Source: Alphaproteobacteria bacterium (GTDB lineage: Bacteria; Pseudomonadota; Alphaproteobacteria; Micavibrionales; CSBR16-224). Taken from it: a stretch of DNA of 39,073 nt. Location: the NCBI GenBank assembly GCA_021775895.1, contig JAJFGX010000028.1:1-39073 (forward strand), read 5' to 3'. Below are positions 6,949 through 14,823 of the stretch, one piece after another. Within the stretch, counting starts at the first letter, position 1. Every line of letters begins with the position of its first letter. The translations under genes were made by a program, and so were the position numbers. The notes below the pieces were generated by a model. The model was not told the DNA's origin, did no database searches, and worked only from the letters and a program-made list of their open reading frames with translations.

Positions 6949-8052
6949 TCAAGCCTTTAACTTCTCACTTCGATAAATTGAGGGGGATTTTCCTGTGATA
7001 TTCTTAAATACTCTATTAAAAGAAGGCAAAGAATTAAAACCAACCTCAAAAGCAATGGTTTGAATCGGTATTTTTACGTCTTTTAACATACGTTTAGCAT
7101 CTTCTACCCTATTTTCATTCAAAATTTGAGGAAGAGTTTTACCAAAAGCTGTGTTAATAATTCCAGATAATGCACTTTCAGAGATATTTAGCTCTCTAGC
7201 TAGGTCTGCCCTACTAAAACTAGGTTCATGGTACAGCTTATCAAGCTCTATCAAATCTTGGATTTTTAATGCGATGCTATAGTCTTCCTCCGACAGGCTA
7301 TCTAAGTCCGCTATTTTTTTCTTTAATCCCCCCCCCTTTAAACTTAAGGCAGGCGGATAAATACGGAAAAACATAGTTGTGGTTACATAAACAAACCCCA
7401 ACCCCATCACCAATAATACAGCATCAGCAATATTTTGTGGAATATTAGCCTCGCTAGAACGTAGAATATTAACAGCAGCCCCACCCATGTTCATAATAAT
7501 TAAGCTAATAACCAACCAATAACGTTCATATCCACCTTTATTTTTATCTCGCATAACCTTAAAAAGGTCTTGATTGCTAAATAGAAACAATAAACTCATA
7601 GAACCTATAACACCGCTAGAAAGATGAAACCACTCAAACAAACGACTGCAATAATATGCATCATCTATTCCACATACATTACCAGACTTATTCATCATAA
7701 GAATAAATGAAAGCACTATAATTGGCAGAAATACAATCCAGTACTCCCGCCACCTAGGTGGTTTAGAATAACTTATTTGTAAAATCAGCAAATAGCTCAA
7801 TGGGGGTATTAAAGCCCAACAAGACCATAGAACAATACGCAAAATACCTTCTATATCTTCAAGTCTTAAAGCAAATTGTGTTAGAAAAGCTAAACCAAGC
7901 ACAGAAAAATAAAACATTGGCAACACAGCTTGTCGCCAGTTATACAACCTAACAATAATATAGGCTACTATCAAAATAGATTGAGTTAACCCCATAATGG
8001 CCAACCATTCTAAAAGGCTAAGCGATATATTTAAAAAAGCTGATAATTCCAA
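6949..8052 (-). CDS. Membrane-embedded AraC-type transcription regulator
   Basis: The first ~232 residues contain about seven hydrophobic segments (for example residues 14-36, 46-62, 71-92, 104-120, 145-158, 178-197, 210-228). A linker with a short GGG stretch (240-242) leads into a C-terminal AraC/XylS DNA-binding domain (about 260-365). There, FSRADLARELNISESALSGI is the first helix-turn-helix and IQTIAFEVGFNSLPSFNRVF the second, ending in TGKSPSIYR. The architecture suggests a membrane sensor that binds DNA directly. The start is TTG at 8052, supported by AAGG seven bases before. It lies between an ABC-permease/unknown-protein pair and the pilin gene, so pilin control is a reasonable guess. 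The linker is encoded by a run of nine G. Confidence 0.85.
   Translation of the reverse strand: MELSAFLNISLSLLEWLAIMGLTQSILIVAYIIVRLYNWRQAVLPMFYFSVLGLAFLTQFALRLEDIEGILRIVLWSCWALIPPLSYLLILQISYSKPPRWREYWIVFLPIIVLSFILMMNKSGNVCGIDDAYYCSRLFEWFHLSSGVIGSMSLLFLFSNQDLFKVMRDKNKGGYERYWLVISLIIMNMGGAAVNILRSSEANIPQNIADAVLLVMGLGFVYVTTTMFFRIYPPALSLKGGGLKKKIADLDSLSEEDYSIALKIQDLIELDKLYHEPSFSRADLARELNISESALSGIINTAFGKTLPQILNENRVEDAKRMLKDVKIPIQTIAFEVGFNSLPSFNRVFKNITGKSPSIYRSEKLKA
7328..7336 (-). repeat. G9 homopolymer in the regulator gene
   Basis: Nine consecutive C on the plus strand, read as nine G in the regulator coding strand. They encode K239-G240-G241-G242 at the border between the membrane part and the DNA-binding part. 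Such a tract in AT-rich DNA is a typical site of slipped-strand length change. Confidence 0.9.
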
Positions 8053-8067
8053 TTTATAACCTTAATA

Positions 8068-8799
8068 TTATTTTGAATCTGATACCAATGATGAACCTAT
8101 ATGCTCTTCTTCAACATAAAGCCTTTCGGTAAGGTAGCTACGAATAAAGTTCTTTTCTGTCTGAGGTAAATTAGATGCAGTCAATAAAACCCCCTCCATC
8201 AATGCAATCGCTGCTTCTTTCTCATCCATTGCCGTTAAAACAAATACAGGCATATGCCTTGCCCACATTGGCAAGCTATCCCCAACAGGATTCATAGATG
8301 ATAGTTTATAAGCCAGCTCTAATGCATAATCTATATCTTTTAAATTGTAACGAGCCAAGAAAACAGCATGGGCAAGCCAACGCCACCTATCACCATCCTC
8401 ATTTAAACCAACCTCAGCCAAATAATCAACAATAATCCGTGTCTTTTCTGGGTTTTTAGTTGCTCCAAAATAAAATGCTGCCGCCATTGGTATATGATTT
8501 GATTGTCCATCTAATTCATGCAATAACCAAAACCATGGCTTTAGGTCATTATAATCATATTTTGCAAAGCTCTGGTTTCTACCGCCTGTATCACCTACAT
8601 TTTGCAAAGTTAATGCTCCGAATCTATAAAAAAACTGTGCATCGCCTAAAGTCGTAGATAAAGCTCCATTTTTAGATGGTGCAGGTGGAATTCCTGGCCA
8701 TGGCATGCGAATATGATGCGAAGATAACCATAGTAAAACATTAAAGCTGAATATAACTAATAAGAAAATACGTGCGTAATTTTGTGCAGAAGTATCCAT
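8068..8799 (-). CDS. Membrane-anchored protein of unknown function
   Basis: 243 residues with one N-terminal membrane segment (about residues 10-27) and a predicted periplasmic helical body. Pieces such as KNPEKTRIIVDYLAEVGLN, YALELAYKLSSMNP and KEAAIALMEGVLLTASNLPQ look like the A/B helices of degenerate TPR repeats, but no repeat fits the consensus well. The start ATG has AGGATATAGAC before it. It follows the ABC-2 permease by 15 bases and precedes the AraC-type regulator by 15, so all three are probably one transcript. I do not recognise a family; a role with the ABC transporter or pilus is suggested only by position. Confidence 0.6.
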   Translation of the reverse strand: MDTSAQNYARIFLLVIFSFNVLLWLSSHHIRMPWPGIPPAPSKNGALSTTLGDAQFFYRFGALTLQNVGDTGGRNQSFAKYDYNDLKPWFWLLHELDGQSNHIPMAAAFYFGATKNPEKTRIIVDYLAEVGLNEDGDRWRWLAHAVFLARYNLKDIDYALELAYKLSSMNPVGDSLPMWARHMPVFVLTAMDEKEAAIALMEGVLLTASNLPQTEKNFIRSYLTERLYVEEEHIGSSLVSDSK

Positions 8800-8814
8800 G
8801 TCTATATCCTATCA

Positions 8815-9642
8815 CTAAAATCTCTTTTTTAGTAAATCAACAGTGGCCGCACCTAACAACAATGATATAAATAATACACCTTGTAGCAAAATAAAGCCAT
8901 ATATGTGCAATACACCTAAAACACTTCTAGAAAAATCTGTAGCATTTCGCATGAATTCAATATTATTTAAATTATCAATACCATAAACTAGCCATTCTGT
9001 TTGTGCCATCAAATCTAGGCGAGGGATAATAATGGAAATAAATTCCATAACTTTACCAAGAATTTCAAAAACTTCACTATCAGTGCTACCGTTACTTATA
9101 CCTAATAAAGTACCAATCATACGAGATAAAACATAAACACCAAAACAAGCCAAAGCTGAACCTGCTGCACTAGATAAAGTCATTGAGAAAAATAATGCAA
9201 TAATAGCCACAATCATATATTCAACTGCGAGACTCCCTCCCCACAGAATCAAACCATAAAAATTAGGCTTACCAAAAACTGCCAAAGATAAACTCATCAC
9301 AAGTGCTATCACACAAGCTATCAACATAAATGCAATAGCATGGCTTAAAAGAAATGAGATACGAGATATTGGACGAGAAAGTAAAAATTCAACTTCTTTA
9401 TGCTCAAAAGACCTACGAATATGAAAACAGCTAAAGAGTATAACTCCTAATATCCCTAAAAAACGAATACCACCTGCTGCAAAAACAATAGAAGATTGAT
9501 CCTCTTCTATCATAGAGGCAGAGCCAAGAAACATCGCTGTACTAATACCAAGCAGTATCATTAAGAAAAGAGTTAAAACAATGCGATCACGTAAAGCCGC
9601 TGTCACAACATAACGCATAAGAGGAAAAGACACTAATGACAT
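8815..9642 (-). CDS. ABC-2 type transporter permease
   Basis: About six hydrophobic segments in 275 residues, with the charged loop IRRSFEHKEVEFLLSRPIS between the first ones. The SFEHKEVEFLLSRP pattern (also seen as ERE...LLSxPIS) is typical of ABC-2 membrane subunits. It would form the membrane channel for an ATPase, and the only ABC ATPase in the window is 7 kb away at 16729-17508. An in-frame TTG at 9660 would add six residues. I prefer the ATG at 9642 because GAGAGTGG lies a suitable distance before it. It begins about 30 bases after the secretin gene. Substrate is unknown. Confidence 0.75.
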   Translation of the reverse strand: MSLVSFPLMRYVVTAALRDRIVLTLFLMILLGISTAMFLGSASMIEEDQSSIVFAAGGIRFLGILGVILFSCFHIRRSFEHKEVEFLLSRPISRISFLLSHAIAFMLIACVIALVMSLSLAVFGKPNFYGLILWGGSLAVEYMIVAIIALFFSMTLSSAAGSALACFGVYVLSRMIGTLLGISNGSTDSEVFEILGKVMEFISIIIPRLDLMAQTEWLVYGIDNLNNIEFMRNATDFSRSVLGVLHIYGFILLQGVLFISLLLGAATVDLLKKRF

Positions 9643-9670
9643 ATTTAAAACCACTCTCAACTATCTGATA

Positions 9671-11485
9671 TTACATTTTAAATGGACGCCTATCTAAACC
9701 AAAATCTTTATAGAGCTTTTTATCTTTGTCATCAATAACATTACTAGAAGGAACAATTGTTGCCTTTAAGAAAACTACCAATTCAGTTTTTCTAATACTA
9801 TCTTTATGATTACTAAACAACCTTCCGAAATAAGGTACTGATGATAAAACTGGTACACCAACATCTTCTACTATATTTTTATCAGTCATCAAACCACCCA
9901 TTACAATAACTTCTCCAGACTGAACTTTTACAACAGAATCTATCTCTTGCACTGATAATTCTGGAATAAAGTTTCTAAGGTCATCAAGGTTTAGTAAAGC
10001 GACAGTTGCTGGATCAGCCCCTGCAAGTACTAATGTCAGAGATGGATCTACGGCCTCATCGGCTAAACTACTAACTGTTGGACGTAGCATCATAGTTATT
10101 TCACCACTCTCGAAATCAATCGTAGGAATAACATTCAGCATTACACCAAGCGGCACTGAACGTATTTCTGTATCAATATCAACACTAGTTGTACGGCCAG
10201 TATCCGGATCATTATTAACTGTAGCCTCAAACTCAAAGAAAACTTTGTTTTCAACAACATTTAGCAAAGCGCTTTGATTATTCAGAACTGTTAATCTTGG
10301 ACTAGATAATGCTCTTACAGTACCAAAACGATTAAGAGCAGTTACGGTTGCGGATATATCGCTACCTGGATTTAAAGCGACTGAAAAGCCAGCTCCAGAA
10401 GGTGGACTAAGTGCTGTCGCGGGAAATGAACCACTCAAACTAGCAAGACCTGTAAGGTCTATAAGACTGCCACCGTCACCATTCCAATTGATTCCAGTAT
10501 TAAATTCATCACTCAAAGTTACTTCTAAAATTTTTGCTTCAATTAATATTTGTGTTGAAACAGACCTTTTTACAGTTTCTAAATATTGCTCAGCTAACTT
10601 GTGCTGACGTTCGGTTGCAAAAATTGAGATCATTCCTGTTTGCTTATTAATAGAGAAAGCCGATGGAGCGTTAGGCTCTTGTGGCTCTGAAGCTCTTGGG
10701 GGTGCTGTAATATTTAAAATAGGTGCTGGAATATCAGCTGGATTACTAACCAAGGCTGTTTGTTCTTCTGTCATTGTAGCTCGTGGTTGTGCTACAGGAT
10801 CTTCTAAAGTTGCCAAAGAGATATAATTTTCTGAAGAGGTTAAAATTTGCTCCAAGTTCTCATCAAGGTCCTCCCAGAAATCTGCCTCCATTTGCGTATC
10901 AATACTAGACCCAGAACCAACTGTAGTTTCATCACCAGAAATCACAGAAACATCAAGTTCTACCTTACTAGTAACAGAACGTGTGAAATTCAAATACTCC
11001 ATATTATAAGTTTTAACGTAAGGTCTATCTAGCTCAACACGTAGTAAATTATCCTCAAACCTATAAGTTAGCCCTGCCATTTCAGCTATACGATCAATCA
11101 CTTCATCAAAAGGACGCTCTCTAACTGTAAAAATCATAGATCCACGTATTTGTGGATCAAGCTCAAGGTCAATTTCAACTTGATCTGCAAGCTCGAACAA
11201 CAAATCACGTAAAGATACTGTTTGATTAACTGAAACAGAAACTAGTGGATATTCCGTTTTATTATAATTTTCCTGAGAAATATATGACTGCATATCTGGA
11301 ATAAATTCTTTTTCCTCACCGAACGTATCTTTATTCGGTGAAAGAGCCTTACGATAATCTTGTATCGTCTTCTCTCCACTGCGGTCATAGCTCATTTGAT
11401 TATTGGCAAGCTCACATGCTTGAAGCATAAAAATAGCCAAAATGAGAGTAAATATTTTTTGAAAAGAGTTATTTTTAAATATCAT
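9671..11485 (-). CDS. mshL: MshL/PilQ-like secretin
   Basis: Forms the outer-membrane ring through which the pilus emerges. The N-terminus is a signal peptide with a lipobox-like LQAC (C24), so it may be a lipoprotein. Residues ~60-170 form a secretin N-terminal domain (VSLRDLLFELADQVEIDLEL, FDEVIDRIAEMAGLTYRFED). The C-terminal ~300 residues carry secretin features: ILIEAKILEVTL, VRALSSPRLTVLNNQSALL, GVMLNVIPTID, then VMGGLMTDKNIVEDVGVPVL and SVPYFGRLF. At 604 residues with one N-domain it matches MshL better than the longer PilQ. No AMIN domain is seen. It has its own ~97-base upstream gap, which may hold a promoter. Confidence 0.88.
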   Translation of the reverse strand: MIFKNNSFQKIFTLILAIFMLQACELANNQMSYDRSGEKTIQDYRKALSPNKDTFGEEKEFIPDMQSYISQENYNKTEYPLVSVSVNQTVSLRDLLFELADQVEIDLELDPQIRGSMIFTVRERPFDEVIDRIAEMAGLTYRFEDNLLRVELDRPYVKTYNMEYLNFTRSVTSKVELDVSVISGDETTVGSGSSIDTQMEADFWEDLDENLEQILTSSENYISLATLEDPVAQPRATMTEEQTALVSNPADIPAPILNITAPPRASEPQEPNAPSAFSINKQTGMISIFATERQHKLAEQYLETVKRSVSTQILIEAKILEVTLSDEFNTGINWNGDGGSLIDLTGLASLSGSFPATALSPPSGAGFSVALNPGSDISATVTALNRFGTVRALSSPRLTVLNNQSALLNVVENKVFFEFEATVNNDPDTGRTTSVDIDTEIRSVPLGVMLNVIPTIDFESGEITMMLRPTVSSLADEAVDPSLTLVLAGADPATVALLNLDDLRNFIPELSVQEIDSVVKVQSGEVIVMGGLMTDKNIVEDVGVPVLSSVPYFGRLFSNHKDSIRKTELVVFLKATIVPSSNVIDDKDKKLYKDFGLDRRPFKM

Positions 11486-11582
11486 AAGTTAGGATCCATT
11501 TTTGAAATATTAACACCTATAAATTCTATATAGTTTTATAGAATAAGAGAAGAATAAAATATATTTTTATACCAGTCATTCA

Positions 11583-12731
11583 TCACAAAGAAAATTCAGA
11601 TGTATCAATTTTAGAGAAATCTTGTTGTTTTGCACCACCTGTACTACCACCGTTAGAACCAGAAATTTTGTGTTTCTGTATCTTCATTTTCATATCGTTC
11701 TGTATGTCTGCCTCAACTATAGCCGTGTCTTCCGTAATAGCTCCACTAGTGTAAAGATCAAACAAGGAATCATCAAATAGCAACATACCAGCAGCCCTAT
11801 TCTGTGCCATGACCTCTCTAATTTTATGTGTTTCTCCCTTTAAAATCAACTCTCTAACCAGTGCTTCATTCAATAAGATTTCTAAAACTGGGGCTAATTT
11901 ACCATCAATTGTAGTCACAAGCCGTTGACCTACAACTGCACTTAAATTCATGGAAAGAGCGACCCTCACCTGATTATGTCTATCCTCAGGAAATAAATTT
12001 ATTATACGCTCAATTGCTTGAATAGCATTATTTGTATGGATAGTAGACAAGCATAAATGTCCAGTTTCAGCTGCATTCAGAGCCATTTCCATTACTTCTG
12101 TATCACGTATTTCACCCACCATAATAACATCTGGTTTTTGACGTAGAGAATTTTTTAAAGCTATTTTATATGACTGCGTATCTATGCCAACCTCTCTTTG
12201 AGTAATAATACTTTTTTTATGAGTATGAGCATATTCCACGGGGTCTTCAATGGTTATAATATGTCCGTCTTCATTTTGATTACGATAATCTATCATCGCT
12301 GCTAAAGATGTAGATTTACCAGATGATGTAACACCAGAAACCAAAACTAGACCACGTTTTCTTAAAGAAAGCTTCTGAAAAATATCTGGCAAAGATAAAT
12401 CTGAAAAACTAGGTATATTTGAAGTAATACGCCTTATAACCAAGGCTGGATGCTGTTTTTGACGCAATACATTAACCCTAAAACGACCTTTTTCTCCCAT
12501 ATCTAAGGCAAGATTCAGCTCCATATTAGTTTCATACTCGCGCCTCTGACGACTGGTCAAAACTTCAGATAATATATCTTGCACCATATCTGCGGTCATT
12601 ACTTCACTGCTAATTTGTGATAAAATATTCTCTCGCCTTATAGTGGCTGGAACACCGACCGTCAAATATAAGTCGCTTGCCTCACTATTAACCATTTGTT
12701 CAAGATGATTATAAATAATAATCCCACTCAA
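11583..12731 (-). CDS. pilU: PilU-like pilus retraction ATPase
   Basis: A PilT-family hexameric ATPase that works with PilT in pilus retraction at the inner membrane. The Walker A is GVTSSGKST (133-141), then IITIEDPVEY, the Walker B region RQKPDVIMVGEIRDTEVMEM and the histidine motif STIHTNNA. The N-terminal PAS-like part begins with SEASDLYLTVGVPATIRREN. The C-terminal extension with a low-complexity GSNGGSTGGAKQQ tail and the weaker AIRNLI-type region argue for PilU rather than PilT. Its ATG overlaps the pilT stop by four bases (ATGA), so both are translated from one message. Confidence 0.85.
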   Translation of the reverse strand: MSGIIIYNHLEQMVNSEASDLYLTVGVPATIRRENILSQISSEVMTADMVQDILSEVLTSRQRREYETNMELNLALDMGEKGRFRVNVLRQKQHPALVIRRITSNIPSFSDLSLPDIFQKLSLRKRGLVLVSGVTSSGKSTSLAAMIDYRNQNEDGHIITIEDPVEYAHTHKKSIITQREVGIDTQSYKIALKNSLRQKPDVIMVGEIRDTEVMEMALNAAETGHLCLSTIHTNNAIQAIERIINLFPEDRHNQVRVALSMNLSAVVGQRLVTTIDGKLAPVLEILLNEALVRELILKGETHKIREVMAQNRAAGMLLFDDSLFDLYTSGAITEDTAIVEADIQNDMKMKIQKHKISGSNGGSTGGAKQQDFSKIDTSEFSL

Positions 12732-13909
12732 AATGAATACCCTCCTTCTTCTTGTGGCGTACCACCTTCAACAGGAGGAGGAACTTTATTGCCAAATTCA
12801 TCTGTGACTGTTTCTGCTGTTTCATTAACATCAGTTTGGTCTTCTAACTCATCTTCAACTGCTTCATGATCATCTACTTCATCTGCCGCTTCTTTCAGAG
12901 CCTCATGTGCTGTTTCTTCAGAAATAGTGCCACTTTCTAATAAGTCATTCACACTATCTTCCATCGTCTGCATACCATACCTAGCACCAGTTTGTATCAT
13001 CGAATAAAGCTGAGCTAATTGGTTTTCCCTAACTAAATTACGCACGGCATTTGTTCCAATCATAATTTCATGTGCTGCACATCTTCCACCACCAACTCTT
13101 TTTAATAGTGTTTGAGCAATAATACCTTGAATAGAATTCGACAACATCGCACGCACCATAGCCTTCTCTGCTGATGGAAATACATCAATAATACGGTCAA
13201 TAGTTTTAGAGGCAGAGTTAGAGTGCAAAGTACCAAAAACAAGGTGGCCAGTTTCCGCCGCAGTTAAAGCAAGCGATATTGTTTCATGATCACGCATCTC
13301 CCCGACCAGAATAACATCAGGATCTTCCCTTAAAGCACTTCTTAACGCAGCCCCAAATGATTTAGTATCTGTTCCAACCTCACGGTGATTCACTAAGCAC
13401 TTTTTTGATTCATGATAAAACTCAACAGGATCTTCAATAGTCAAAATATGACTAGATTTAGTTGAATTAATATGATTAATCATTGCCGCCAAAGTAGTTG
13501 ATTTACCACTACCTGTAGGCCCTGTAACTAGAACTATTCCTTTTTCTAACTCAGCCAGTCGTCTAATCGCTGGAGGTAAACTTAACTCTTTCAAAGTTGG
13601 CATATCATGTGGAATAACACGAAAAACAGCAGCAGGCCCCTTTCTATTCGTAAATCCATTCACACGAAAACGAGCATCTTCACCAAAAGATATAGCAAAA
13701 TCCAGTTCTTGATTACGTTCGTACTCTGTACGTTGCTCATCTGTCATAATGGAATAAATCATAGTATGAATTTGTTCACTGGTTAAATCATCAGTTTTCA
13801 ACCGTTTCAATTCACCATCAACACGTACGATAGGTGGGTTTTCAGCGCTTAGGTGTAAGTCTGAAGCATCATTTTTTAAGGTAAAGGCTAAAAGTTCTGT
13901 AATATCCAC
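12728..13909 (-). CDS. pilT: PilT, pilus retraction ATPase
   Basis: Hexameric motor that depolymerises type IV pili. The ASDLHLSAENPPIVRVDGEL start, Walker A GPTGSGKST (130-138), HILTIEDPVEF, the Walker B region REDPDVILVGEMRD and GTLHSNSASKTIDRIIDVF are all canonical. The PilT-specific TNAVRNLVRE is present. Translation starts at a GTG with GGGGGA six bases before. An acidic ~50-residue C-terminal extension (many D and E, ending PPPVEGGTPQEEGGYSF) is longer than in typical PilT of about 345 residues. It precedes pilU with a 4-base overlap. Confidence 0.9.
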   Translation of the reverse strand: MDITELLAFTLKNDASDLHLSAENPPIVRVDGELKRLKTDDLTSEQIHTMIYSIMTDEQRTEYERNQELDFAISFGEDARFRVNGFTNRKGPAAVFRVIPHDMPTLKELSLPPAIRRLAELEKGIVLVTGPTGSGKSTTLAAMINHINSTKSSHILTIEDPVEFYHESKKCLVNHREVGTDTKSFGAALRSALREDPDVILVGEMRDHETISLALTAAETGHLVFGTLHSNSASKTIDRIIDVFPSAEKAMVRAMLSNSIQGIIAQTLLKRVGGGRCAAHEIMIGTNAVRNLVRENQLAQLYSMIQTGARYGMQTMEDSVNDLLESGTISEETAHEALKEAADEVDDHEAVEDELEDQTDVNETAETVTDEFGNKVPPPVEGGTPQEEGGYSF

Positions 13910-13974
13910 TGAAAATCCCCCATGAATGTATAAATTTGCTCTATATATAGAGTACGCAATAGATAGTTAAAAAA

Positions 13975-14811
13975 CTATAAAAAAGACTGAAAAATATTTT
14001 CTGGCAAGCAAATCGAGACTATAAAAGCGAATACTAAAGCTGGGCCAAAAGGAAAAGCCTCTTCTCCAGTAATCTTCTTCCAAACAAGCCCCACAAGGAT
14101 TCCACCTAAACCAGATAAGAATAAAAATAAAGGTAACTGATTTAAGTTAAGCCAATATCCAATAGCAATAAAAAATTTAATATCACCCATTCCTAAAGGA
14201 TCTTTTTTCATCAAAACCATAAAAATCCACCTAATGGCTACAGCAAAGCCAGCGTAAATACATATATTAAATAAAGTTGTTTTAATTACATCAAATAAAT
14301 CAGCATGAGACACACTCATATTAGATGTAATTAAAAAAATTCCAAGCAAGCCTAAAGATATATTTAAAACATCAGGGATAATTTTATGCTCAAAATCAAT
14401 CACAACAATTGATGCCAAAATGACTGCTAAAGCCATAGAAATAAAAACATCTATCAAGATAGAATCAATATAACTTTTTGAAAGAAACCAATAAAACAGC
14501 AAAGCAAGACTGGCTGTAAAAATTTCTACAAGTGGATAACGTATAGAAATAGTCGCATTACAATGCCTACATTTCCCTCTAGTTAAAAGCCACGATAAAA
14601 CAGGGATTAAATCAATAATAGAAAGTATATTTTTACAATGCGGGCAAAATGACCTCATAGAAGAATCCGAAGATTCCACCTTATCCTTACTATGCCTGAA
14701 AATAGATATTCCACGAGGCAAACGCCAAGATAAGGCAGTTACAAAACTCCCAAACACTAGGCCAATTAAAACCACTAATAAACTTATTACCCACTGAGGA
14801 AGTAATTCCAT
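13975..14811 (-). CDS. pilD: Prepilin peptidase
   Basis: Inner-membrane aspartic protease that cleaves the prepilin leader after glycine and may methylate the new N-terminus. The N-terminal cytoplasmic loop carries the zinc-type cysteine pairs CPHC (56-59) and CRHC (81-84). The two catalytic aspartates are in IDFEHKIIPD (D139) and GMGD (D210). About eight hydrophobic segments are visible in 278 residues, the normal length. The ATG at 14811 is supported by AGAGG seven bases upstream. It sits inside the pilus locus, between the TPR protein and pilT, and presumably processes the 5803-6645 pilin. Confidence 0.93.
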   Translation of the reverse strand: MELLPQWVISLLVVLIGLVFGSFVTALSWRLPRGISIFRHSKDKVESSDSSMRSFCPHCKNILSIIDLIPVLSWLLTRGKCRHCNATISIRYPLVEIFTASLALLFYWFLSKSYIDSILIDVFISMALAVILASIVVIDFEHKIIPDVLNISLGLLGIFLITSNMSVSHADLFDVIKTTLFNICIYAGFAVAIRWIFMVLMKKDPLGMGDIKFFIAIGYWLNLNQLPLFLFLSGLGGILVGLVWKKITGEEAFPFGPALVFAFIVSICLPENIFQSFL

Positions 14812-14823
14812 TAAGGAACCTCT

